DNA from: Cercis canadensis
Taxonomy: Eukaryota; Streptophyta; Magnoliopsida; Fabales; Fabaceae
Assembly: GCA_003255065.1 (NCBI GenBank)
Contig: QAOA01000078.1
Location: forward strand, 1-64,000
DNA length: 64,000 nt
Direction of reading: 5' to 3'
Positions 21,737-32,610 of the stretch are shown piece by piece (positions within the stretch are counted from its first letter, which is position 1; each line of letters opens with the position of its first letter). A model generated the notes under the pieces. That model did no database searches. It had not been told where the DNA came from and worked only from the letters and a program-made list of their open reading frames with translations. The translations under genes and the position numbers were made by a program.

Positions 21737-24700
21737 CAAAATTAAAAAAATAAAGGAAGATAATAAATATTTGGCAATTTGGATTCCTCTAAGTATAAAA
21801 ATGGGTAATTTCGATCATTTCCATCAATGGATAATTGATACAAACAACACAGATTTTTGAATAACACAAAGAACAAGTAATAACATATTTATGATGAGTG
21901 ATGAACTAGCTTCAAATTAAAATAAGGGAAGTATTATTTATAGAGCACAACACTAACAACAATAGACTTCAAAGTTGAGCTGATCCTTTAAGCAAGTGCA
22001 GAGGAAATAAGTTGATAGATCTCTTGGTGATAGCAATAGGCAAGCAATGCGAAGATAGCAAGCCATAAGGCAAAAGTGATCCATGCAATGGTGGATGAAA
22101 ATGATTTTATGTTTACATGAACCTATGCACTTTCCAAAGTCACTTCAAAATTCTTTCGTCAGGAAACAACTTTCAATCTTACAAAATTATAGTTGCTAGA
22201 AGAGTTTTTTATTTTTTATTTTTTGCTATGAGAGAGAGGGAGAGTTGAATTTAAATTAATTTATATAAAAAATTTACAAAAAAAAAAACTACCCTAAGAA
22301 TTATTAAATTTAAAATATCTTGCTGTTATCCAAAATAATAATTAGAATATTTTGCAGATTACTTAAATATCCCCATCAAATTCATAATAATAAATTTACT
22401 TTCATTTAATTACATTTGAGTAACAGATGACAATCAATGATTAGTTCTTATTTCATCAAAATAAAGCAACGTTGTGTAATGGATGTATCTAACTGTTTAC
22501 TTCTTTTTTTGTAATCTGTATCTGACTGTTTATATTTTCTCGAACTCATTTCGTTTTCTTAAAGATTTGCAGTATTGGTTCCGTGATGAATTAATTTTCT
22601 CTTTTTCATAATTTCAGATATGGAAACGACTTTTCCTTAGTCCTTTGGCTTAGATTAGGTTCACAAATGATAGAAGATGCTTACAAACATTGGCTTAGAT
22701 TAGGTTGATGCAGATGAACTGACTTTTCTTGCTTAGATTAGTTTTACAACTGTCAATGACATGACATGAAGCTAGTGGGTAGAACGTAGAAGAAGGTTTT
22801 TGGCCTTTCTGCAGCGTTGTTGTGGAAAATGTAGCAACTTTATAACCACTTGATCTACAGTTACTGGATGATATTATGATTACAAATCACAACTTTATTA
22901 CCATTGGATTCATAAAGTGTCCATGCACCTAAAATTTTGTCTTTATATAGTTGTTTATCTTTGATAGGCTAATGACCTTTATGCACTTTTGCTTCGCCAA
23001 AGGGGAGCACGCATCCTTCCAATGCAAAACTTGTACTAAATTTTGTTTCGTTGTACTGTTTCGGTAATTGGAAACATTTTGAAAACATTAAGGAAATTTC
23101 GTAAAAACATACAACTTTTTGAAAAACATTTTTAATATTTTTAAAGTATATACTTTTATACTTATGTTAATTTTAAAAAATTATAACATAGCAATGAATA
23201 TTAAAACATACATTATGATTGTAAAAATATATAAATTTACAAAGTATAACAATAATTGTCTAAACTTCTGACCACAAACAAGATTATCTATATGTACTAA
23301 TATTTGTGTGATAAATAAAATATTAAACAATACAAATAAATTAAATTTCTATCCAAACCCAGTAGATGAACAGCTAGCCGAAATTATTTTAAAAGAAACT
23401 AAATACATTCTTCTATTAAAAAAAAAGGATGATTATTCTACCATACCCTTAATATAGTAGCATAATAATTGTTGATGTGAAAAGTAATTAATATTGACTA
23501 TTAAAAAATAAACAGTTAAAATTAAATGTTTTCACATCAAAAATTGCTGTTATATTGTTACATCTGGAAAATATCACATATACTTTCCTTTTATGTGAGT
23601 AGTAATTGATCCGAATTTTTTTTTTTTAAAGAAAATCAGTCTTTTAGACTTACACTTTCGCATAATTCCTTTGAAAGAAAAAATGCCTTGTTGGATTGCT
23701 TTCGAAGATATGGAACAATTGTGGTTTCCCATTTGACAAATTTGTAATTGGTCTATTGGGGAATCATCAAAAAGTAATTACTTGCACTCTGTAATGGTCA
23801 GGTCTTCCAATGAAGAATCTCTAAGCCACGACAACTCTTCATGCACTAACCCAAAAGGAACAAAGACAACCTTACTTTACTAGTGGATCAGTTCAAAATG
23901 ATATTATATACTAGTGGAGTTCAAAATGATATTATATACTAGTGGAGTTCAAAATGATATTAATTAGCTAGTGGAGTTCCCTATTCCCACTTACTTTACT
24001 CCCTCAAAAGACAACCTTTTAAAAGAACCCTATCTTTCTAGTATGCATAAGTTATATTCCACTTCCCCACAAAAAAAACATCAATAAGGAACAAAGAGTG
24101 ACCACTTTTCAATTCACTCCCTCCTTTTGAGGGGGCACACATGCCTCTCATGACACAAGTTGAGAATGAGAGAGAGAGCCTGTGTTTATTTGTGTGTGTG
24201 TGTGATGAGGGTTTCTTCCTAGCAATTAGTGGAGATCCATTAACAAAGAGAGAATCCTCAAGAAACGCCATAATGCAAAATATAGAATTCCCCTATAGTG
24301 TTAACATATTAGTTTTATGAACTTCAAAGTGTACAGTCTTAAGAACTAGTATGTTGAACATCTACTTATGCTATCCTAATTGTGAAGGTGTTGTATTTTA
24401 TAAAGACTAGAATCTATCAAATATTTGATATTGTGAGTAAGATATACCATCTTGTCAAAGACATTATATTGATGTCTTCATTTCTAGGTTGAGTGTCTTG
24501 TTCTTGCTGTGTGTTGTATTGTAATGCTTCACAGATGATAGAAGATGCTTACAAACATTGGATCCCTCTGCTTGTACCCTCTCATTATTTTATTTGTCTT
24601 TACTTTTTTTTGGATGAGTATGGTACGTGGTTGATGCAGATGGCCTGACTTTAAAGGAAATATGAACTTTTTTTTCTTTCTCTTTCGAGATGAGCTAATG

Positions 24701-25732
24701 TTTCTGCTTAGTCTATATAGATCTAATAATATTTTAAGATTCAAAATTGTTGACCTCAAGAGAGTTGATGCACTATATAATTTTCTATTATATTAATCAA
24801 ATTAATACTTACATATTTTCTGATAGAAGCACATAAATACACAATAGTTCTCTCTTTTGTTGGGTGTAATCATTGCAAATCTGGATGGCGGCAAATGTAT
24901 AGGTGGTTTTATTTTTTCCTAACGCAGTTTCTTTTTCCTGTTACATTTTCCAAAATATTTCCAAATGAGTTATTCATTTTCTCATTGTATTCATATTTAG
25001 AAGTCGTTTTAATGAAGACAAGTACATTAATAACTGTGAGACATGACAAGTGCAGTAGTGAAGAAACTTACTGTTTTAAAATAAGGAATGTTATTAGGCT
25101 CTTCTTAATATTTTTAAAGGATAAAAATGAAAAACACTTATAACTAGGAGTTTGAGGTGAAATAATTTTTGATTTTGGTTTAATTATAAAAATTTAAAAT
25201 AATTAAGTCATTTACTATGTGATAAAACATTTTACTTATTGTAAAACGCATAAACAGAATAATACAGGAACATATTAAAAGATATATTAAAATATTATTA
25301 ATTTTTTTTATCCTATTAAACTCAAATATTATTAACAATTTGNGTAGTGTATAACTTAATTTTTAAATTTTTTTTAAGATAGTATCAAAATTAAAATTTA
25401 TTTTACTCTAAACTTTTAATAAAAAAATATTTTTACATTTTTACCCTTTTAGCTTAACATCCCCTTTAAAAATAAGTGCATGCCTTTACTTAGATTAGCT
25501 TTTACATGATATTGATATACAAGTGTCAAAAATGTTGTAATCTACTTTTTTTCTTGCCATATAGAAACATTGGGTCCTACAACTGTTGGGTTGGTTCTGC
25601 GATCCTTACTCTAAGTCAGTCTTCCACCGACGCCTTGTTCATATCCATCCCTTAAGCTTCTCCTGCCAATCAATCTGCGCTTGCAATTGCAAACACACGC
25701 CGGTTTGAAATTATCCCATTTGTTGTAACGTG
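21737..25732. repeat. Spacer between NLR2 and NLR3, built of duplicated blocks
   Basis: 21737-22490 matches 12360-13160. 22750-23345 matches 5110-5640. 24266-24490 (ccataatgcaaaatatagaattcccc) matches 20145-20370 and 30783-31000. 25011-25732 matches 13835-14555. It includes a minisatellite (23881-23980), a short GT run near 24190 and an N at about 25343. No gene is supported. Confidence 0.75.
23881..23980. repeat. Short minisatellite, 28-31 bp unit
   Basis: The unit tagtgga(g)ttcaaaatgata starts at 23881, 23912, 23940 and 23969. The last copy is partial and ends ggagttcc. Confidence 0.85.
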
Positions 25733-28552
25733 ATGGCTTTGGCGGTTGTGGGTGGAGCTTTCTTGGGTGCTGTCTTTAACGTGTTGCTGGACAGGATAGC
25801 TTCCCCTGAGATCCAAACCTTCTTTAAGACAAAGAAACTCGATCATTTATTGCTCCCGAAGCTCAGGATCAAATTGTTGTCTATCCATGGAGTGCTTGAG
25901 GATGCTGAAGGAAAACAATTCAGGAATGCAGCAGTCAAGGATTGGCTTGATGAACTCAAAGATGCTGCTTTTGTTGCTGATGATCTGTTTGATGAGATTT
26001 ACACTGAATCTAAAGCAACTGCAAATGAGGTACACAGTTCCAACTCTGCTTCTGTGAATTCTCTTGACAAAAAATTTGAACAGAAAATAGAAGAGATTCT
26101 TGCAAGATTAGAATGTCTTGTGGAAGAAAAGGGTGTCCTTTCTTTGCAAGAAGGTGTGGGAACCAAATGGTCATCTAAAACACCAACATCATCACTTGTA
26201 GAGGAATCTGGTGTGTTTGGTAGAGATAGTGATAGAGAGGTCATAATTCAATTGTTATTGTCAGAAGATCCAAATGGCAAGAGAATATCTGTGATTCCCA
26301 TAGTGGGCATGGGTGGAATTGGGAAAACAACCTTGGCCCAACTTGTATACAATGATGATAGAGTGGAAGGCAAATTTGATCTTAAGGCATGGGTATATGT
26401 CTCTGAAGAATTTAATGTTGTTAGGGTTACAAAAGTTATATTAGAGGCTATCACTTCACATGCTTCTAACACCAATGATTTAGATTCACTTCAAGTTCAT
26501 TTGAAAGGAAAATTGAGTGGGAAAAAGTTTTTGATTGTTTTAGATGACGTTTGGAATGAGAAGTATGATGAATGGTGCAATTTACAAGTTCCATTTCAAT
26601 ATGGGGCTCATGGGAGTAAAGTTATAGTAACTACACGCAGCAGGCGTGTTGCATCATTCATGCAAACTACTCAACCACATTATCTTGAGCATTTGTCCGA
26701 TGATGATTGCTGGAACCTGTTTGCAAAACATGCATTTGACAATGAAAACTCATCTAAACAAACTTTAGAAGAAATTGGTAGAAACATTGTCAATAAGTGC
26801 AAGGGATTGCCTTTGGCTGCAAAAACATTGGGAGGCCTTCTGAGATCAAAAAATAATATTGAAGAATGGGAGAATATATTGGGAAGTGATTTGTGGGATT
26901 TATCAGAAAATGAAAGCCGTATCATTCCAGCTGTATTATTAAGTTATTATTACCTTCCTTCACATTTGAAGGAATGCTTTGCTTATTGTTCCATATACCC
27001 AAAAGGTTATGAATTTAGGAAAAACCAATTGATCTTGTTTTGGATGGCAGAGAATTTATTACAAAAGCCGAAGGGAAATAAGAGAATTGAAGAAGTTGGA
27101 GATGAGTATTTTCATGAATTGGTATCAAGATCATTTCTGCAACAATCAAGATATACTAAATCACTTTTTGGCATGCATGATGTTATAAATGATTTAGTTC
27201 AATTTGTCTCAGGAAAGTTTTGCATTAGGCTTGAAAGTCATGACGGGTTTCAAAAAATTGAAACAAGAACCCGTCATGTCTCACTTAAATATGATTATGG
27301 CTCTATAGACTTTGAGGAGTTTCACAAAGCGAAGAATCTACGGACTTGGTTGCCATTCTGCTGGCCGCTAGAGGAAAGGGGAGAACTGCACAAGAAATTT
27401 TTAAGGTTGAGTTACTTGAGGGTGCTATCTTTGGCATGCTTTCTTAAACTCGACAAGCTTCCGGATTCAATTGTCTTTTTGACACACCTTCGCTACCTAG
27501 ATGTGTCCATGACTAGAATCAAATGGTTGCCTGAATCTCTTTGCAGTTTATACAATTTGCAGACGCTGAAGGCGGTTAATTGTTGGGACCTCATCAAATT
27601 ACCTGAAGGTCTTCACAATCTCATTAACTTACGCTACTTAGATATTCGCAATTGTTTTCATCTAAAAGGGATGTCACCCCATGTGGGAAAATTGAGGAGC
27701 CTCCAGGAATTGAGTGATTTCATTGTAGGGAATGAGGATGGGTGTTCAGTTAGTGAACTTGGGCAACTTTTAGACCTACGGGGTTCACTGACCATTCATA
27801 ACTTACAACATGTTGTGGATGTAGGGGATGCTAAAGATGCCAAGCTGAACTGCAAGCAGTATCTCCGACGTCTATGTTTGGATTGGAGCATGTCAAGTTC
27901 CATGATACACACCAATGATTCGCGCCACGAGAAAGATGTACTTGACAGCCTACGACCGCACCCAAGGAATTTGAAAGTGCTTCTAATCTTGTACTATACG
28001 GGTACGGGATTTCCAGAATGGGTGGGAGATCCATCATTCAACAACCTAGTGTTTGTAAAGCTTTATGGCTGCAAATACTGCTGCATATTGCCTCCGTTTG
28101 GGCAACTTCCCTCTCTGAAAAGGCTTTATATTCAAAAATGTGAAGAAGTGGTTAGAGTTGGGCAGGAGTTTTATGGGCCTTCTTGTGCCGAGAATGCGAT
28201 CCAGCCCTTTGCTTCACTGGAATTTCTTTCATTTTATGACATGGGCGCATGGGAGATATGGAGTCATCTGGTGGGCAATGAAAGTTACAGAGCTTTCCCT
28301 AGTCTTAAACGTCTTAGAATAATTGATTGCCCGAGACTAATAGGGGATTTGCCGAGTAATCTCAGATCCGCAGATATTACAATTAACAATTGTCCTAAAT
28401 TTTTTTCGCCCAACCCAGATTACGGGCCTCGTCCCATACCTCACTCTTATTACTGCACCGCCGTGATAGAGGTGGATGTTAGAGACTCTGATCTCTTTTT
28501 TCTTGATATAAACGACAATGATTACTTACAACAGCTTTATTTCGTGAGGTAA
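25733..28552 (+). CDS. CC-NBS-LRR disease resistance protein, RPP13-like (NLR3)
   Basis: A 939-residue single-exon receptor with the same layout as NLR1: Rx-type coiled coil, NB-ARC with P-loop GMGGIGKTT (192-200), kinase-2 FLIVLDDVW, GSKVIVTTRS, GLPLAAKTLGG, MHDVINDLVQ, then LRRs. All ATP-binding motifs look intact. Differences from the sister copies cluster in the LRR (for example WSMSSSMIHTND against WSMRGSEIHTND), the region that usually sets recognition. An altered stretch near the stop makes it read through to DNDYLQQLYFVR, ending exactly at the conserved donor-like gtgaggtaa. The promoter leader is shared with NLR1 and NLR2. It lacks the ATTAT solo LTR downstream, unlike copies 1 and 2. 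Confidence 0.93.
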   Translation: MALAVVGGAFLGAVFNVLLDRIASPEIQTFFKTKKLDHLLLPKLRIKLLSIHGVLEDAEGKQFRNAAVKDWLDELKDAAFVADDLFDEIYTESKATANEVHSSNSASVNSLDKKFEQKIEEILARLECLVEEKGVLSLQEGVGTKWSSKTPTSSLVEESGVFGRDSDREVIIQLLLSEDPNGKRISVIPIVGMGGIGKTTLAQLVYNDDRVEGKFDLKAWVYVSEEFNVVRVTKVILEAITSHASNTNDLDSLQVHLKGKLSGKKFLIVLDDVWNEKYDEWCNLQVPFQYGAHGSKVIVTTRSRRVASFMQTTQPHYLEHLSDDDCWNLFAKHAFDNENSSKQTLEEIGRNIVNKCKGLPLAAKTLGGLLRSKNNIEEWENILGSDLWDLSENESRIIPAVLLSYYYLPSHLKECFAYCSIYPKGYEFRKNQLILFWMAENLLQKPKGNKRIEEVGDEYFHELVSRSFLQQSRYTKSLFGMHDVINDLVQFVSGKFCIRLESHDGFQKIETRTRHVSLKYDYGSIDFEEFHKAKNLRTWLPFCWPLEERGELHKKFLRLSYLRVLSLACFLKLDKLPDSIVFLTHLRYLDVSMTRIKWLPESLCSLYNLQTLKAVNCWDLIKLPEGLHNLINLRYLDIRNCFHLKGMSPHVGKLRSLQELSDFIVGNEDGCSVSELGQLLDLRGSLTIHNLQHVVDVGDAKDAKLNCKQYLRRLCLDWSMSSSMIHTNDSRHEKDVLDSLRPHPRNLKVLLILYYTGTGFPEWVGDPSFNNLVFVKLYGCKYCCILPPFGQLPSLKRLYIQKCEEVVRVGQEFYGPSCAENAIQPFASLEFLSFYDMGAWEIWSHLVGNESYRAFPSLKRLRIIDCPRLIGDLPSNLRSADITINNCPKFFSPNPDYGPRPIPHSYYCTAVIEVDVRDSDLFFLDINDNDYLQQLYFVR

Positions 28553-31174
28553 TTCCTTCCTGAGATTGAATGTCATTGTCAAGTACTTCTTGATCCAGAA
28601 TTGGAGTTGCTACAAAGTTTACTAGGAGAGCACTAGCCCATGATACATCAGGTACTTTTCTGTCTCATTGGATTTCGTATAATTTCTTATTTCTAATACT
28701 TTAATGACATTATGCTCTCCTACTACAGCTGAATCACAATTAAGAAGCACCAACAGTCAAACAATCTGCACATTTGAGCAACTCAACAGGCATTCCCTAT
28801 TGGTGAGAAAACCCTGTATTGATTTTCATTGCTTACTTGACCATGAGGGATGAAGGTTTGTGTTTGGGATACATTGGTTGTAACAAGTTTCAGCATTGAT
28901 ACAAAATTCGATCAAGATTAGTTGTTATCTTCCATTCCACTGTTTTTATATACCATACGGAATAAGTCTTTGTATGTAACATGGAAAGGGAAAAAACATA
29001 ACTATAATTTCTTCCTAGTACTCCACATATTACTTCTTCAATCTCTTAATTGGATACTTTAATTGTTTCCATTATCTTGAATCCTTTTTTTTTTTTGGCC
29101 GAATTGCTTCTTAGTTTAAGGACCAGATGCAATTTACCAAAATTGTGTGAATTCTAGTTGTTCAACAAATCCACAAATTTCCAATAATGGCCATCCGTTG
29201 CTGTAAGCTATGAATCAGCAGTTGATGATCATTCAAGTTTTCTTCTGTTCCAGGCACAGCTAAGGTCATTGTTCAAGCAGTGTCTTGCTTGTACCACAAA
29301 CAAGAAGAATTTTTTGAAGCAGAGTCACTAAACAGAACTTGGATATGACATGTCATGTAAGCATGCCACCACTTTGACAAGGTTCAACACTCTGCTCTGG
29401 TCTTTTTATGGGCTGTATTGTGATGATTTTCTTTTTCCATTTTCAAGCCAAACATTTGTTTTTGAATTACCATGTTTAACTGAATCTAAAATATGCTGGT
29501 GTTTAATGCATTTGTAATACCAGCAGGTTTGCCAGGCCAGTGGTACTATGAGCGTCCTTTGCACTTCCAAAGTGCACCAATTATCACAATCCATTCTTCA
29601 AGAATTTTGCGGCAAATGGCATGCATGGATAGCTCTCCTGCTATTTAATCCAATTCGTAGATTTGCTTTGCTGGAGCTACCAGGCAGACGCTCCTACACC
29701 ACTATCAATTCCTAAACATGCCATAACAAGGTTCAATATTTTGAATATCATCAGAATTCATGCCTAACTTCTGGTCTCCTCTTGGACTGTTTTACAATGA
29801 TGTTCTTCCCTCTATTTTCAAACCAAACTTTCATTTTGGCAGTTTTGACATCCTTTGAAGTGGATTCCACTGGAAATGCTGATCTGGCGAAGAAAGAGAA
29901 ATACTTTGAAATCTATGCAGAGTTGTCTTGTGGTTTTAGACAACAGTAGTACAAGCAGATTTTCCAAGCCAGGGCATCCGCTGCATTCCAGAAACAAATT
30001 GCATGATCATAGGATCTATGCAGAGTTTGGTAGCAAATGGCATGAATGGATTTCCTCCTGCTGTAAAGGCCCATTTATGCAAAAACAGTCTTTATATAGC
30101 AAAGACCCTGCATATTAACGAGAAGTTTTTATTCTTTTTAGCAAATGGATTAAAAAGTATGTCTTAGTTGATACTTACTAATAATATTTATCATTAGCAA
30201 TCATTAAATCAACATTAATTTTTTTTAGAGGCCCATCACATTTTTTTTAGCAAATGGATTAAAAAGTATCTCTCAGTATAATACTTAATATTTATCACTA
30301 AAGGCCCATTTATGCAAAGTCTTTATATAGGCAAAGACTCTGCATATTCACATTTTTATTTTAGCAAATGGATTAGAAAGTATGTCTTATTTGATACTTA
30401 ATATTTATCATTAGAAATCATTAAATCAACATCAACGCCATGATGGTGAATGTATCTGACTGTTTATATTTTTCTCTAACCCATTTTGTTTCCCTAAAGA
30501 TTTGCAGTATAATTGGTTCTGTTATGAATTAGTTTTCTCTTTTTCATAATTTCAGATATGAAATAGTCAATCAAACAAATTGACTATTTAATGAAATTCT
30601 TCCAACTAAACAATTTTTTGTGTTATGAGGACAACCAATTTCTTGAAATTCTTTTCTTATATATATGCATTAGTGCGGACATAAATTTTGAACATAAAAA
30701 AGTGTTTGAAGAAGGAGAGGAGCAGGTTGGAGATTTACCTACTTCAATTATGGGTTGTGGTGAAACTAAACGCTTCCTCAAGCCATAATGCAATATAGAA
30801 TTCCCCTATAGTTTTAACATATTGGTTTTATGAACTTCAAAGTGTACAGTCTTAAAAACTAGTATGTTGAACATCTACTTATGCTATCCTAATTGTGAAG
30901 GTGTTGTATTTTATAAAGACTAGAATCTATCAAATATTTGATATTGTGAGTAAGGTACCATTTGGTCAAAGACATTATATTGCTGTCTTCATTTCTAGGT
31001 TAAGTGTCTTGTTCCTGCTGTGTGTTGTCTTGTAATGCTTCACAGATGATAGAAGATGTTTACAAACATTTGGTCCCTCTGCTACCCTCTCATTATTTTC
31101 TTTGTCTTCAATTTTTTTTGGGATGAGTGTGGTACGTGGTTGATGCAGATGGACTGACTTTAAAGGAAATAGTA
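28553..31174. repeat. NLR3 downstream flank with empty LTR sites
   Basis: 28553-29579 matches the flanks of NLR1 and NLR2. At 29580-29584 a single ATTAT marks the empty site of the solo LTR. TCTTG (about 29927) and GTAGC (about 30023) sites are also unoccupied. 30024-31000 matches the NLR2 flank. The frame at 30591 (MKFFQLNNFLCYEDNQ...) is not conserved in reading frame with its relative at 19957, so I do not call a gene. Confidence 0.75.
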
Positions 31175-32340
31175 GCATTTGAGTTACCTAACAATAATTC
31201 TCTCTAGAAACTTTCATGATTTTGATAAATGCACAAATAATCTCTGATCCTTGATAAATGCATTAGAATAGTTTCCTAAAACATTTGTATTCAATGTGAC
31301 CCAACCAATCTATTACATTAATCAGTATTCATTGGATGGGTTGTAAAAAAACCAGGAAACTTTTGCAAAAGATGAAGTAGCATAATAAATTTTGGTTTAA
31401 TTGCAATTTTAATTCTTTTATTTTAACAACTTAAACTTTTTAGTCTCCTTTAAAAATAAACAATTTAATCTCTCTACATTCATAAAATATACAATTTTAG
31501 TTATTTTGTCTTTAAATCAAATTTCTTAGGTTTATTTTAATGTATAAAGTTATCTAATTCTTAACCTCACCGTTTAAATTAAAGAGTTATGTCTTGTAAA
31601 TTTTCCTACAAAATTTCAACTCGATTTAACTATGAAACTCAACCCAAAATATCAAAACTAGAAGTTTTCATCTAGCTAAAAATCGAAATTCATTTACTGT
31701 TAAATCGAGCTAAAATTTTATGAAGAAATTCACAAAATGTAACTCATCAATTTGAATAGTAAAATTATAAATAAAAAAAATTTACACATTAAAATAAACC
31801 TAAGAAATTTTGACTTAAAAACAAAAATACCAAAATTACACATTTTATAAATATAAAAAAATTAAAAAATTTAAGTTGTTAAAATAGAAAAACTAAAATT
31901 ACAATTAAGCCTACTCTTATTTGAGTTATCTAAAATTAATTCTCTCAAGAAACTTTCATGATTTTGATAAATGCACACAGAAGCTTTGATCCTTGATAAA
32001 TGCATTAGAGTAGTTTCTTGAAACACTAGTACTCAATGTGGCACAACCAATCTATTATATTAATCAGTATTCATTGGATGGGTTGTAAAAAACCTAGTAA
32101 CTTTTGCAAAAGATACAGTAGCATAAAAAACTGTAGGTAAAAGAAAGCTATCATATTCTAAAACTCGGGCATACCACAACCCTAGTAAAGACATACATTG
32201 GTACTTAACCAATGGAAATCACTAGTAACAATAATAGAGCCTAAGCCTTACATGTGAAAACTTAAAGAGAAAAGAATGATTAGGAATTAAAAAAATAGAA
32301 AGATTAAATCATTAAAAATGAAAATTGAAGAACCAATGGA
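31175..32340. repeat. Orphan copy of the BAHD 3' flank, split by a fold-back element
   Basis: 31175-31390 and 31921-32130 are the two halves of the ~240-bp repeat pair found at 2272-2745. 32130-32250 continues the match to 2750-2870 (acattggtacttaac, atagagcctaa). The BAHD coding region itself is absent. This marks the right edge of the duplicated cluster. Confidence 0.78.
31394..31913. mobile_element. Non-autonomous fold-back (MITE-like) element
   Basis: The left end ggtttaattgcaattttaat and the right end (reverse complement ggcttaattgtaattttagt) form inverted repeats of about 50 bp, continuing ttattttaacaacttaaa. It interrupts the tandem repeat pair at 31390/31921. A terminal fragment of the same family (gactaaaattacaattaaac) lies near 32352-32372. 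Confidence 0.75.
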
Positions 32341-32437
32341 TAAAATAAGAGACTAAAATTACAATTAAACCTAATATTTAATAACAAATAAGGTACACAT
32401 TTTTTAGTACATAGATCCTTACTGTTTGTGACCAATA

Positions 32438-32606
32438 CTATGCTCCATCTGCAGCCCATTACTTAACTTGAGAGTGATTTTAATGTTCATCACGGCTAAC
32501 TCAGATACCTAAAATCGTATGGCTTAGCAACTGTCTCCGTGCCCTTACTTGTCTGGCAAGCATGACAATAGAACTTTTTGATAGCTTTCCCCGGGGGTAA
32601 CCCACC
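32438..32606 (-). pseudogene. Decayed tandem duplicate of the NRPA2 3' end
   Basis: This segment aligns with the last coding part of NRPA2 at 32613-32790 (shared cccattacttaacttgagag, gcaactgtctcc, acttgtctggcaagcatgac). Small deletions, such as loss of cgttgc before agatacc, destroy the frame. It lies immediately downstream of the NRPA2 stop in the same orientation, so it is a partial tandem duplication. Confidence 0.85.
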
Positions 32607-32610
32607 AGTG

